A stretch of 64,000 nt of DNA from Bedellia somnulentella (GCA_963576735.1 OY755173.1:19624873-19688872), one strand, 5' to 3'. Numbered from the stretch's first letter, positions 9,184-20,860 are shown. Program-made: numbers and translations. Notes: generated from the sequence alone by a model not told the origin.

Positions 9184-11599
9184 GCCGGCATAGAGGTCGA
9201 ATGATGAGGATTATAATATTATTATATTCTTTATTTCGCACAACAAGGTACATAACATACAACATACAATGGTTAGTAAGAAGACTTAAGACTATTTTTA
9301 GTAAACTATATGTATGATACAAAAAAAAAGACAATAAAAAAAAAAATACAACACAATTAAAAAAAAAAAACACAATTAAAAAATTTATAACAAGCAATAA
9401 TTATTTACATTATAAACAAACAGGCTACCTGATATTATGCACAATGCTAACAGACACACGGACTAGAACTTCCTTTGAGGACGTTTAACTGGGGCGTGCA
9501 TTTTCATCCAGTGCTCCTGAAGGGTGCCCTGGATTCGGTCCGCCACGGTCCTTAGGAGGCTGTTGTTGCTGTCGCGCACCCGCCTCCACAGGGATGCCGT
9601 CCGCTTGCGCAGGATGGTGGCGAAGCCGTCCGTGCGCGCTTCGGCAAACATACCGGAGGCGCTGCAGTAGCGCGGCAGCCCCAACAGCATCCTGAAGCCG
9701 TTATTATACTGGACGCGAAGGGCGCTGAGAGCCCCCTGTGTGCAGCCGGCCCACAGGCTGCAAGTGTACAGTGACTGACAGTATGATTTAAAAAGTGTCA
9801 CCTTAACGTCTTTTGTACACCTAGCAAACCTGCGAACCAACATATTACACCGGACTGCCAGCGCCCTCCGCTCCCTTTCCACATCCTCATCATCTTTCAG
9901 GCCTTCAGTGACCCAGTGTCCTAAATATTTGACCTTTGACACTCGCTTGAGTGCCAAACCTCCAAGCACAACATTTGGCGAGTTGTAGGTTTTACAGCCT
10001 GCCTTAAAAACTAACAATTCACTCTTAGTGGGGTTATACTTCAGACCGTGTGCCTCAACATAGCCCTCACACTTTTTTAAAAGTACCCCTAGCCCTCTTA
10101 TCGATGGGCTCAGCAGCACCATGTCATTGGCGTAGCTAATGTTGTTAATCATAGTTCCACCAACAGAGCAGCCCATCATGGTGCTGCTGAGCTCACCGAT
10201 CAGTCGGTTTATATACAGCGAAAATAGCGTAGTCGACGTGACTCCACCCTGTCGAACGCCACAATCCAGGGAATAAGAAGACGACAGAGACCCCGCCCAC
10301 CTGACGTTATTAGTCTGGTTTTTATACCAGAACTGCAAGAGTAGTATAAGTTCTACTGGGAGGGTGGTCTCGTGTCTCAGCTTATCCCACAACCTCTCAT
10401 AAGACACAAGGTCGAAAGCTTTGGAAAGGTCGAGGAAGCAGGCGAAGACAGGCGTCCGCCTGTCAGTGTAATGCTGGACGGTATGCTTGAGACACGCTAT
10501 GGCCGACTCGGTCGATAGACCGGGTCTAAACCCGAACTGAGCGTCATGCAGCTTCGTATGCTTTCTAAGCCGTTGGTCAAGCAGACAATCCAGCACCCTA
10601 CCAACAATTGTAGCAAGGGAGATAGGCCGATAGTTGCTAATGCTCGCTACATCACCCGTCCTGTTCTTCACAACCGGGACAACAACAGTACGCATCAACG
10701 GCTCAGGCAAGTACGAGTGTCTCAGTCCTGCCGTGAACAACAGGGCCAGTACCCTAGCTAAATGCACACTACCATATTTAAGGTGCTCGACACTAAGCAT
10801 GTCATGCCCCGGTGACTTACCCTGAGTCATGCCGCTAATGACCTGGGCTACCTCCTTAGCCGAGAACCGGCTAAGGGGCACCGTTTGATCGACTACTAGA
10901 TCGGTAGAAGAACTCGCAACCGCGACAGAATGGGGAACGACTTTGAAATGAGCTTTGAACAATTCCGCTATCTGTGACGGTTCCCCCACCCCTTCTATAT
11001 TCGCGGGTAAGCTAGACGCAGGATTTACTTTTTTAGCTGCCCTCCAAAAAGCTGAAAACTTTTTTCCCGAGTGGTGCGACGCTATTATATCCATTCTGAT
11101 TTGCTCAGCGTTATTTTGGCACCACTGAAGTTTCGATTTTAAAAATTTACGAGTTTCACGCATTCTATCATAAGCCGGCCCTGAGGTAGGTTTACCGTTT
11201 GAGACCCATTCTAGAAAACTGCGCCGAGCTTCCCCGTGGGACGCACTGACATGTTTGTTCCAGCCTAACACAAAATTTCTCTTGCGCACATGCTTTACAG
11301 TATTATGATGACTATACACTGCCGCTTCGGTAAGGATATTAATTAAAGACTCATACATATTATCTAATACTATCCTATGGTTTAAATTATTACACATAGT
11401 ATCACAACAAGTTCTAAATTCTTCAGGAAAGTCTAAATGTTTCAACCGTTTAAAGCAATAATCAGCAGTCACTTAGTAATTAGAGATTCTGCTCATCTAT
11501 TCATCTAACCAAGGATGAGGCAAAAATATTTTAATTTTACTGTATTATATAATAGTTTGAGTAGGTCACATTGTTATAATAAAAAACAAATAATCATAA
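9184..11599 (-). mobile_element. 5'-truncated non-LTR retrotransposon
   Basis: It consists of an RT reading frame, a 3' UTR of ~275 bp (9184-9462) rich in poly-T tracts on the minus strand, and an end near GAAATAAAGAATATAATAAT. The endonuclease domain is missing. Upstream of the open frame the same frame continues for ~30 codons across two stops (PHPWLDE, stop, MSRISNY, stop), showing both decay and truncation near 11590. G+C is visibly higher than in the flanks. The RT most resembles the CR1/jockey-type LINE group; the clade is not certain. Confidence 0.8.
9463..11472 (-). pseudogene. LINE reverse transcriptase, probably inactive
   Basis: Open for 669 codons, but it opens after a stop and has no ATG at its left edge (first codon GTG), so it is the remainder of a longer ORF2. 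RT landmarks in order: KSPGHDML (219-226), NYRPISL (280-286), AQFGFRPGLST (311-321), FLDLSKAFD (346-354, with catalytic Asp), GVRQGGVTSTTLF (405-417, normally TSP) and SYAND (446-450). The last is normally YADD, and the first catalytic aspartate has become asparagine. The C-terminal part (KYLGHWVTEG, then RRFARCTKDVK and FRMLLGLPRYCSASGMFAEA) is typical of LINE ORF2. The endonuclease domain is absent. No RNase H or zinc knuckle seen. Confidence 0.85.
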
Positions 11600-11753
11600 A
11601 CGGAATCGTTTGTGATCGTTCTCCGACCGCATCCACCAAAAATCCATTAAAAATCGCTTTACTACACCCGAGGGTAAAAAGGGGTAGTGAGATTCTAAGC
11701 ATACATGGCAAATTATTATATTAGTAATATAACTAAGTTTTAATAAAATAATT

Positions 11754-11975
11754 GCTGTTCAGTGTCGGCTTAGAATAGCACTACCCCATTTCTTCTGGTG
11801 GGTGTACGTAAGAGGCGACTAATGGTATTGGGGCTTTTAAGGGATTTTTGGGCGATGCGGTTGGAGACCCATTATCAACAACCTTTATTAAACCTTCTTT
11901 TCCCCACTCAATTTTCCAAAAGTGGCTGAGGAATTCCTAATTCCTTAGCTCTGGCTACCCCTATATGTGTGTATG
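11754..11975 (+). mobile_element. RepA copy, short deletion near the 3' end
   Basis: Complete head. The end jumps from GGCTACCCC straight to TATATGTGTGTATG, so the terminal hairpin and GCCGTGAG are lost. It lies 40 bp from the split minus-strand RepA. Confidence 0.85.
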
Positions 11976-12273
11976 AAGTAATAAAAGGATAGTGCAGTGA
12001 ATCAAAGAAGAACGAACCATTTTCCATGTTTTATTGTTATGCTTACACGATCGGCGCACTACAGGATGTTTCGAAGCGCTTATGGCGCCAAAATGTGCTA
12101 AAATCATAGAGAAGTACTTCAACCATTTTCTATTGCAAATGATACGTGAACTTATATGTAGCTAACACTTAGTGATTACATACTCTTTGTGTAGAAGTGA
12201 CTTTGAAAAGCAAATATTCACTTTAATATTTCGCTCCTTATCATTCTTGAAGTTTTATTTATCTTGATATCTT

Positions 12274-12526
12274 TGCCGTGTAGTGCCGGCTTAGAATGTC
12301 ACTACCCCTTTCTACCCACGGGTGTCGTAAGAGGCAACTAAGGGTATCGGGCCTTTTTAAGTGGTTTTTGGGCGACGCGGTTCTTTATTTCTACCATACA
12401 TAGATGCATAACTATTTCTCCCATCTTGTCACCTATCAACTTCCAAATATGGCTGAGGAGTTTCTAGTTCTGAAGCTCTGGCCAGCCTTTTTGGGATTTA
12501 TGGCCGTGAGTATATGTGTGTATGTT
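12274..12526 (+). mobile_element. RepA copy, second variant
   Basis: Head GCCGTGTAGTGCCGGCTTAG, GTCACTACCCCTTTCTACCC, stem GAGTTTCTAGTTC, end GGCCGTGAGTATATGTG. It carries a ~20 bp insertion of TATG-like sequence (ACCATACATAGATGCATAAC). Confidence 0.85.
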
Positions 12527-12607
12527 TATAATCTGGTGCTGTCTAGGTTCAACCTGCGTATTAAAAGAAGACTTCTAGTAATTATCTTTGTACACCTCAA
12601 CTAAACG

Positions 12608-12785
12608 AGCCGGCGGCGTATGCCCCAAAGGTATGGCTGAGATACTAATACTTCTGAACATCACGTGTTTTATGTCACTTATTGTGCAGAGTGCTCATGT
12701 TTGACTTGGACTGTGTTTACATGAGTTTCCCCACGATGTTTTACCTCAGCGGTAACAACCATGATAAATTAACCACACATATGAG
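12608..12785 (-). mobile_element. RepB remnant
   Basis: Minus-strand RepB body. GAGATACTAATACTTCTGAA, CATCACGTG, then TTTCCCCACGATGTTTTACC and ACCATGATAAATTAACC are in the right order. The 3' tail is degraded and the tRNA head is absent. Confidence 0.7.
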
Positions 12786-13318
12786 TTAATAGTGGAGCAA
12801 ATGTCGGAAGAAAGAGTATTTTTGCGTCCTTTGATTAGATGCAATGCCAATGCTAATAGAAAACAATACAAAAACAAAGAAAACTAGGTTAACCAAACTT
12901 TCGTGGTATGTTTTTGTAGTATCAGAAATCTGCGCGCGCGCCCGTGACGTGATTATCAGACTAGAACGATGTCGCGATCTCTCTGTCTCGCTCGCACACA
13001 CGACACTTACGTTTACAACGATGTCGCGATCTCTCTATCTCGCTCGCAAACACGTCGTCTATGTACTGATTCGAAATCTAGGATTATTTTACATATTTCT
13101 TTCTACGCCAATGCAATGAAACACCTAGTTTTACTGTCAGCTGTTTCAAGGAAAATATGACCATGAAACATAGATGATGATTGTAATGATATCGCACTTT
13201 ACACTCAAAGGGGTAGTTCTATTTTGACTCGACCCAGTGAACCGGAATTCCGGACAGTACACGGTGTACGTGTGAACTAAGATCGCTAGTAGTTAATTAT
13301 TTCCAAAATAAAGCACTG
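12786..13318. other. Spacer containing a short tandem repeat
   Basis: Apart from the repeat at 12966-13054 nothing is recognised. Overlapping small frames here are chance. Confidence 0.4.
12966..13054. repeat. Two-unit tandem repeat, period 52 bp
   Basis: ACGATGTCGCGATCTCTCTG (12966) recurs at 13018 as ACGATGTCGCGATCTCTCTA. 37 bases match with two differences. Confidence 0.75.
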
Positions 13319-13331
13319 GTTTATCTAGAAA

Positions 13332-13576
13332 TCTGTGTAGTGTCGGCTTAGAATAGCACTACCCCATTTCTTCCGGTGGGTGTACGTAAGAGGCGACTAA
13401 CGGACTTGGGGCTTTTTAATGGGTTTTTGGGCGATGCAGTTGGAGACCCATCACCAACAACCTTTATTCTACCGTCTTTTCCCCACTCAACTCCCAAAAG
13501 TGGCTGAGGAATTTCTAATTTCTCAGCTCTGGCTACCCCTTTTAGGGATTTATAGCCGTGAGTATATGTATGTATG
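13332..13576 (+). mobile_element. RepA copy with 13 bp target duplication
   Basis: Complete copy. GTTTATCTAGAAA lies at 13319-13331 and 13576-13588 around it (one base shared with the tail). Low divergence suggests a fairly recent insertion. Confidence 0.92.
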
Positions 13577-13844
13577 TTTATCTAGAAAAAAGCAAAGATA
13601 TACAATTATAAAAGAAATAATTAAAATGACGACCACTATCTAAAAAAGCCTTAATCATTGAATACATACACTTTTGGAAGTTGAGTACATGAATGCATAC
13701 ATGCATACTTTATATTTAGTATATAATTAACAGGGGAAAATATAATTGCCCTCTACTTTATGAGATAGATATAAATTTTTATTTTTTAAGTTAACACTTA
13801 ACGGTTATTGAAGTAGTAGAAATATATTATATCATCGTACATAA

Positions 13845-14090
13845 ACATACATACATATACTCACGGCTATATTTCCCTAGAAGGGGTAACCAGAGCTAAG
13901 GAATTATAAATTCCTCAGCCACTTTTGGAAGTTGTGTGGGGAAAACATGGTAAAAATAAAGGTTTTTGGTGATGGGTCTCTAACCGCATCGCCCAAAAAT
14001 CCAATAAAAAGCCCCAATACCCTTAGTCGCCTCTTACGACACCCGTGGGTAGAAAGGGGTAGCGACATTCTAAGCCGGCTCTACACAGCA
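13845..14090 (-). mobile_element. RepA copy
   Basis: Full-length minus-strand copy of the second head variant (CCGGCTCTACACAGC). TCATCGTA occurs just outside both ends as a possible 8 bp duplication. Confidence 0.88.
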
Positions 14091-14616
14091 ATATATACGT
14101 CATCGTATATTATAAAAATGCAAAATTTCGTCTAAACAATGTATCTAAACAATCACCAATATGTAATCAAACACCTCTACGTATCAGTCTCATAGAAATA
14201 ATTACATTTTACTAAAACAAAATACGTGTTTCGCAAATCGAAATAATGAAGATAAATAAACAAGACTCCGCTAGTCGCCCATTATAGTCCGAGGACCCAT
14301 CAGCGCTAGAACATTATATATGCATTAAACTTATCATTATATTAACATCAGGCCGTAGAATCATCATACAACGATGATCTATAATACAATAAATTATAGC
14401 TGTATATTTACCCTTGACAGAGATTTTTCTTGAGAGAAATAACAACAATAGAATGTTTGAAACTACGAATAGAACGGCTAGATGTCTATGTTATACTTTG
14501 ATAGTCTTGCTTATTGATTGTGACTTAAATTTAAGACAATAATATCAACCACTGGCAGTATAACAACAGGAATATGCCACTTGATTCACATACTGTTTTG
14601 AGACATTACCATTATA
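14091..14616. other. AT-rich spacer
   Basis: Nothing recognised. Confidence 0.45.
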
Positions 14617-14690
14617 AGGATCGTACAAAGTGGCGAAAATTAGTCACTGCCTTTTTCGAGAGGGGTATATGAGGCAAGTGTGAGTAAGCG
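14617..14690 (+). pseudogene. RepE remnant
   Basis: AGGATCGTACAAAGTGGCGA matches the QDRTKWR codons. The remainder, with a GTGTGAGTAAG end, is heavily degraded. Confidence 0.5.
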
Positions 14691-16090
14691 GTGAATGTGG
14701 GGATTGGCGAATAGGCTATTTGACTAAGTTTTGAAAACTGTCTTACGGTGTTAATTTGTTTAAAAGGAGCTCTAAAAAAATATTTTTCTGTCATCATTTT
14801 AGCTATTTTATTAAATAATGGAAAAAGAAAATGCCACACTCAAATGTGCCGCGAAAACGCGACTTTAAGTAATATGGCGGTTGTAGCACAAATGACGTCA
14901 ATTCCGCATTAAATACCAATGAGCGAAGCGAAACACAGTCTGTTTATGCGCGATCTACGCCATTATCGAAAATCGAAATAGCCAATCACGGTCGTTTTTA
15001 GTCACGTGACAGTTGCTTCAAAAATATTTATTTTAGAAGACGGATTTTAGTGAAAAAATGCAATATTTTTATCTCGCATTATTACATATTGCTCCAAAAA
15101 AGAAATATTAAGACTAATGAAATAAAGGAAATGTATATTTTTATTACAGTCAAATAGCCTATTATGATTTTGAGTAAGCCTACACCTATATGTTTGAGTT
15201 TATAAGCATATCGTCTGCCAATATAATGACTTAAATGTCTAATGGTGCAGAAACGAAGAACGAGCTCCTAATGAACTACTGGGCTTACACTCCAATTTAA
15301 CCTTAAATTTATAACACACCTCCTCATTGTATCCAAATTTGAATTTAAAATTTTGAAGTCAAAATATATTATCTTCTTATACCTGCAGGATTTATGGCCA
15401 TTATCAAATGCATGTAAAACTTTTTGGTGAAAAAAGAACCGATGATTCTTGGTCATTAAATTTGAAAAATTAATGTTTCAAACACCGAAATTCACGCCTA
15501 AAGCGGCGCGGGCGCATCAATAATTAAGTTTTATTTTTGTTTCGCGTTTAAAGCTCGCTCTGCGTTAGGCAGATCCAATCGCTTTTTTGCTTTGTAATTT
15601 TCGTTTGAGCGTTTTGGAGGCTATAGTGAATGCATTTATGGCTTTTTGGAACAAATTGCTAAAAAAGTGCATTAATGAAAGTGAAATTACGTGAAGCTCG
15701 CCAACTACAGCAGTTTTTCTAGAAAAAGAACTGGTTCTGTAACTTAGCTCAGAAATCGGAAGAACTTCAAGTACATAACGTTTTATATATTATAAAACAA
15801 CTTCTTTTTTTACTACGATTTTTGCCATCACTTACCACATCTATTATTTGAGAGAAGATTTGTTTGTTTCTGTGAAAACGGTCAAACTATTTAAAAAATA
15901 TTACAACTTTCAGAAGAATCATAGGTTAAATAATTTTACACTAAATATCAAAGAGGTGAGCAATGATCGAACATGTCAGTGCAGTCAGAGATGAATAGTC
16001 CTACTCGTGTGAAGTCGGGAGAGACTACTTGTTTTTAATAAGAAGTATACTGCTATTGCTAGTAGTTGTAAGGATAATAATTTTAATAAA
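14691..16090. other. Spacer with promoter-like motifs
   Basis: No repeat recognised over 1.4 kb. At 14895-15010 there is TGACGTCA (a perfect CRE palindrome), AGCCAATCACG (CCAAT box) and GTCACGTGAC (E-box palindrome), with ATATGGCGG just upstream. A GC-richer segment follows at 15490-15620. No reading frame or splice pattern supports a gene. Confidence 0.3.
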
Positions 16091-16110
16091 TAGATTATAT
16101 AAAAAAATAT

Positions 16111-16710
16111 TTGGGAGTTATCATAGACTGTCACCTAACCTTTAGACCACACATAGAACTACTCACTTCGAGAGTTCGTAAACTTATCGCTGTATTCAAA
16201 AATCTGCGACATGTCATTGATACTCATACTTTTAAGATAGTTTATTATGCTCTGTGTGATTCTATATTATCATATTGCATAGACACATGGGGAGGAAGCT
16301 CTAAAACCATTTTATTGCCGTTGGAACGCGCACAGAGAGCTGTTTTAAAGGTAGGATTAAATTTGCCTTATATGTATCCTACAGTCAATTTATATAGAGA
16401 TGCGGATTTGCTTTCAGTGAGAAAAATATACTTACTAAGAGTATTAATGACAATGCACAAAAAGAGCCGAAATATTGACTACCAATCAAACAATTTAAGA
16501 GGTTTTGGTAACATTTTTCAAATTCCTAAACTGCGAACATTCTTTTCTGGCAGATTTATGTTATTTCTTGGAGGGTATCTTTATAATAAATTTAATAAAA
16601 TGTTACAAATAAAACATTTGAGTAGATATGAATTAAAAAAAGTGATAACAGAATGTTTGAAATGTATGACATATGATGAAACTGAAGACTTACTAATCGT
16701 TCAAAAATAA
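16111..16710 (+). pseudogene. LINE ORF2 C-terminal fragment
   Basis: The frame continues two or three codons upstream as KKYLGVIID (codon 1 in the listed span is TTG, not ATG). That is the KYLGV landmark just downstream of the RT core in jockey/CR1-like LINEs. The following LTSRVRKLIAVFKNLRHVID, ALCDSILSYCIDTWGGSS and LERAQRAVLKVGLNLPYMYP match the usual C-terminal region (YYALCDSILSYCIDTWG, then LERAQRAVLK). The catalytic RT palm is not included, so it cannot be active. The frame is intact to its stop, suggesting modest age. Confidence 0.8.
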
Positions 16711-16715
16711 ACTTG

Positions 16716-16719
16716 CACA

Positions 16720-16757
<38 letters not shown>

Positions 16758-16764
16758 ACACACA
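16716..16764 (+). repeat. (CA)n microsatellite
   Basis: About 24 CA units, with one ACC interruption, immediately after the LINE stop codon. Confidence 0.95.
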
Positions 16765-17045
16765 TTCTATTAGTATAAGTTTCTTTTCTATATTTTTTTA
16801 TTTATAAAATAGTAGTAATATTCACATAGCTTATCTGTGTGATTTTTAGTGTTAAACTTAGTCTTAATTTTTAAAAAAAATAAATGTTTAAATTATAAAA
16901 CTATTGTGTAAGGTTACCCGCAATACAGGATTTAACCTAGTGCGGGAACCATTGCTCATGTACTTTGTTAAATTAATTATGTTAATAAAGATATTTTTAT
17001 TTATTTTATTATTTATTATTATGATATGCTAAGCTTTATCTTTTA

Positions 17046-17120
17046 ACGACTTCTGTGGCCAAGTGAATAGGTGACTAGCATCTGGATCCGGGGGTTGCGG
17101 GGTAGAATCCCGCATCGGGC
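17046..17120 (+). mobile_element. RepD SINE head
   Basis: Diverged tRNA-like head: TGTGGCCAAGTGAATAGGTG as A box region and TTGCGGGGTAGAATCCCGC as a damaged B box. The downstream body is not convincing. Confidence 0.55.
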
Positions 17121-17929
17121 CAAATTTATATGCTTAATATTAATGAGTTTCTATTATTTTTGATTTTTATTTATATATTGTTAAATTAAATTAACCGTTA
17201 AGTGAGTATCCCATACGCAAGTGATTAAATTGTCCTGTAACTATTACCCATACATTAAGGTTGCACGACTTCAAGGATACTTTTGATGACATTGTAATAA
17301 AAAAATTAAGCTCATTGCAGCATCTTGATTTTATTCAAAAAATACATTACCCAATGGCATTTTCAAATTTATCTTCCAAAGTCAAAGCCACAAAAAGATG
17401 ATTGGAATGACATTCAAAAATCGTACATATCAATAAGGCTCTTATCGGCCAATCAGGAATTCAAAATAAGAACAAGAGAACCAAACGGCGAATACACGAA
17501 TTGCAAACGAACCAACCTCAGAGTATAATGACCAAAAAGTATTAACAGATTTACGGAAAAAAGGTTTTATATGGGATTATTCAGTCGTATTTTACCTCGT
17601 ATTTTTATTTGGGGTCCAATCATTAAGTTCTGTTGTTACTTCAAGCTTTATTTCGCATCAGCCATAAACTGTTAGATACGAATAAAGATATTGAACTCGC
17701 ACAAACGACATTCTTGGAGATCTTTGATGATAAATTAAGAATCTCGGTCGTAAATGTCTAACTTTTGGTGCACACCTTGAATTAACTTTGTGACCTTCTT
17801 ACATTGCCATAACAAAGATTGTTATTAAAAATGCGAGTTATAAATAAAAATCACACAATGTAATCAGCAATCAATATTAGATAATTAATTTTAAGATTTT
17901 TTAAATTCACACTTTCATTTATCCCCGAC
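17121..17929. other. AT-rich spacer
   Basis: A 67-codon frame at 17325-17528 shows no domain. Nothing else recognised. Confidence 0.45.
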
Positions 17930-18135
17930 TTTTGTATTTTGCTTGTGACATCACTCCTCCTAAACGGCTGGACCGATCTCTACCAAACTTTGCATGATGG
18001 TCATAAGCATCGAGCACCAGGTCGTGTTTTTTCGATTATTTTGTTACCATTGAGGATTAATCAGCTCTAAAAGTTTTCCATATAAGTCTATAGAAAACTT
18101 GCCACTTTCGCTCCGATTTGGCATCGCGAAGAATT
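17930..18135 (+). repeat. Unclassified dispersed-repeat-like segment
   Basis: CTCCTAAACGGCTGGACCGA, TACCAAACTTTGCATGATGG and TCCGATTTGGCATCGCG are a wording I recall from many insect transposable elements. No second copy in this window confirms it. Confidence 0.3.
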
Positions 18136-18209
18136 CAGCCACCTAGTTTATATTATTTTATTTTATTTTTTATTCATCTGATATTTTTTCAAACGTAAAA
18201 ATAATATTG

Positions 18210-18445
18210 CTGTGTAGTGTCGGCTTAGAATAGCACTACCCCATTTCTTCCGGTGGTTGTACGTAAGAGGTTTTGGGGGCTTTTAAGGGATTTTTGGACA
18301 ATGCTGTTGGAGACCCATCACCAACAACCTTTATTTTACCATCTTTTGCCCACTCAACTTTCCAAAAGTGGCTGAGGAACTTCTAGTTACTTAGCTCTGG
18401 CTACCCCTTCTGAGGATTTAGAGCCGTGAGAATATGAATGAATGT
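18210..18445 (+). mobile_element. RepA copy with 9 bp target duplication
   Basis: Flanked by GTAAAAATA at 18195-18203 and 18444-18452. It has an internal deletion after CGTAAGAGG. The stem reads GAACTTCTAGTT, a base-pair swap (C-G for T-A) relative to most copies. Confidence 0.88.
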
Positions 18446-18452
18446 AAAAATA

Positions 18453-19075
18453 TTATTTGATAGACTCAATAGCTGTTTCAACCCCTTTCGCTTGAATTTG
18501 TCTTGATGTTTTACATACAAAAGACATAAACGCGGTTTCAACGTTATGACAAAATGGGGGAGGCCAAACTGCCTCGCTGATTTGTTTTGGCATCCCTACG
18601 TTCCAGTATTTCCTTAATCGATATATAGGGCTGGGGTTTTATTAAAACCATTTATTCAGTCGTAAATGTGGATGCAGTTAACATAGATCTTGTGTTATAT
18701 AACTGTATCTTTTCACATCATCATATATTTATCCATCATCGGTAGCCATATTTCGACAATAACTTTCCCTATTTTAGAAATATTTTTTTAAGTAAAATCT
18801 TGTTTTGAGAGTTTAAAGTCTTATTAAACCGTTTTTAATTCTAGAAGACTTTCCTTAAATATTTAGTGTATTTTGGCAAGTGTTGAATGTATCATAATTA
18901 AGTTTCACTGATTTTGCTTTCGAAAACGGAAAATACGTTAAGTGTTTCTGTGATATTCTGATCTGTCGATCGAATGACTTGAATGATCCGCAGTTGGTAC
19001 CAATTTGGTTAGTCAATTTGTTTTACTAGTGCTATATTGTTTCAGAAGAATAAAATTAATAAAACTATTTTATTG
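18453..19075. other. AT-rich spacer
   Basis: Nothing recognised. Confidence 0.45.
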
Positions 19076-19324
19076 GCCGTGTAGTGTCGGCTTAGAATAA
19101 CACTACCCCATTTCTACCCATGGGTGATCGTAAGAGGCGACTAATGGTATAGGGGCTTTTTAAGTGATTTTTGGGCGATGTGGTTGGAGACCCGTCACCA
19201 AAAACAATTATTATTACCATCTTTTCCCCACTCAACTTCCAAATATGGCTGAAGAACTTCTGATTCCAAGGCTCTGGCTACCCCGTTAAGGGATTTATAG
19301 ACGTGAGTATATGTATGTATGTAT
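19076..19324 (+). mobile_element. RepA copy, second variant
   Basis: GCCGTGTAGTGTCGGCTTAG to GACGTGAGTATATGTATG. It uses the GGTGATCGTAAGAGG form of the head. Antisense frames at 19195-19489 are shadows. Confidence 0.9.
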
Positions 19325-19528
19325 GTAAAATTTATAAATTTTATTACCTTTGTCCTGTAGAGCGGATTGGAAAAATCCCAGCCAGGAGCAACGAACAGAT
19401 ACCCACATTTGGATATCTTTCGACTTGCCTGAAACAAACAATAATAAAAATTTAGAAATATTGTAAAGATAAATGTATTTTTTGATCATTTTGCCATATT
19501 GTCTGCATTAAACTTAATTGATCGTCAA

Positions 19529-19805
19529 CCGTGGTAGCTCAGTGGGTAGAAAACCACTTCTCATGCAGACATTGAGGGTTCAAATCCCGGGTCAGGCCTA
19601 CACCAAATTTTGTTTTCTAAAGTCATGTGTGTGGTTAATTTATCATGGTTGTTAACTGTGTGGGAGAACATCGTGAGAAAACGCACATTGATATGTGACA
19701 GTGTAATCGTACAAAGTACACACCATGTGAAAATTTCACGTGTTTTGAAGCATTCGTACCTCAGCCAACCCCTTTGGGGATATACGGCGTGAACTTTTGT
19801 GTTTG
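19529..19805 (+). mobile_element. RepB SINE
   Basis: Nearly complete with a short internal deletion. tRNA-like head CCGTGGTAGCTCAGTGGGTA (A box) and GAGGGTTCAAATCCCGGG (B box), body, then CCAACCCCTTTGGGGATATA and GGCGTGAACTTTTGTG. The tail repeat is degraded. Confidence 0.85.
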
Positions 19806-19879
19806 AGTAATCTTAATTGAAAATAAAACCAGCGTCGTTGAGGTGTCAGTTTCACTCATGAAGGGCCGGTGCATATTAA

Positions 19880-20180
19880 CATACATACATATACTCACGC
19901 CACAGTTCCGATTGGGGTAGGCAGAGACTATCTATCGCCACTTCGTACGATCCTCACAAACCTCTCTAGCTTCGTCTACATCCATCAATCTTTTCATACA
20001 TGCTCTTTTATTCTTCATACTTCGGACGCCTGCCTTTTTGAGCACCCTCTCAATTTGGTCCAAGTGTGTTCTCCGTGGTCGTCCTCTACTAACATTACCA
20101 TCCACACTAGCTCTATAGATCCCTTTTACCAATTTTCTATCATCCATCCTCTCTATGTGCCCAAACAATCTCAACATTAT
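19880..20180 (-). pseudogene. RepE: best-preserved minus-strand LINE end
   Basis: Antisense frame of 81 codons (19932-20177) reads LFGHIERMDDRKLVKG, then SRGRPRRTHLDQIERVLKKA, MKNKRACMKRLMDVDEAREV and CEDRTKWR. This is the characteristic C-terminus of RTE-like ORF2 proteins. The tail repeats, ACTCACGCC and the GGGTAGGCAGAGAC block follow on the left. No target duplication seen. Confidence 0.8.
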
Positions 20181-20519
20181 TTTTCTATCTTTCTCACAAT
20201 ATCATCTTTCACACCACACTGTTCACGATGCATATTAACGATATATAATATAATATTTATTATATTATAAGTATATATAAGTCGATACCACAACAATGTT
20301 GGCAAACCTGATAGAAAGTAAAGTAAAACTTTTTAGGTTATCTGCTTCTTGATAACATAGTAAGGAGAGTCAATTCAGTCAGTTATAAAATTTTGTAATA
20401 TCTGACATAGGATTTGAACAACTTGTAAAATTTTATTCATATTATTTAGGTATATGAATATAGTTTTGTGGCATAGAATTATTAAAACATTTTTTTGCGT
20501 TATTTTCAGTGAATCATAC
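20181..20519. other. AT-rich spacer
   Basis: Nothing recognised. Confidence 0.45.
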
Positions 20520-20612
20520 AAACATGTACTCATCCACAGACATAAATCCGAAAAAGGAGTAGACAGACTTTTAGACCTAGAAACTCCTCAGCCACATTAG
20601 GGAGTCCATAGT
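20520..20612 (-). mobile_element. RepA remnant
   Basis: Tail-half fragment: GTACTCATCCACAGACATAA, then CTAGAAACTCCTCAGCCACA. Heavily diverged. Confidence 0.55.
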
Positions 20613-20627
20613 GAGTTTGCTTGAATA

Positions 20628-20860
20628 CATACATACAAACATACATATGCTCACGGCTATTAATCCCTAGAAGGGGTAGCCAGAGCTAGGGAATTGGAAA
20701 TTCCTCAGCCACGTTTGGAAAATTTTAGTGGGGAAAAGATGGTAAAATAAAGGTTTTCGGTGATGGGTCTTCAACCACATCGCCCAAAAATCCCTTAAAA
20801 GCTCCAAATCCGTAAGTCGCCTCTTACGGATAGTGTTATTCTATGCCGACACTACACAGC
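20628..20860 (-). mobile_element. RepA copy with 10 bp target duplication
   Basis: TGCTTGAATA at 20618-20627 and 20867-20876. A short piece of the head (TACACCCACCGGAAGAAATG region) is deleted. Confidence 0.9.

Larger units (their letters stand above)
9064..11710 (-). mobile_element. RepA copy split by a LINE
   Basis: The tail half lies at 9064-9183 (CATACATACATATACTCACG to GATGGTAGAAATAAAG). The head half lies at about 11600-11710 (TTTGTGATCGTTCTCCGACC to ACATGGCA). The two halves fit together at the point where intact copies have no gap, so the 2.4 kb LINE between them inserted later. The stem reads GAGTTTCTAGCTC on the coding strand. Confidence 0.8.
16091..17020 (+). mobile_element. 5'-truncated non-LTR retrotransposon
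   Basis: Carries the last ~200 codons of a LINE ORF2, a (CA)n tract and an AT-rich 3' UTR. It ends near AATAAAGATATTTTTATTTA with ATTTATT-type repeats. No clear target duplication seen. Confidence 0.75.
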
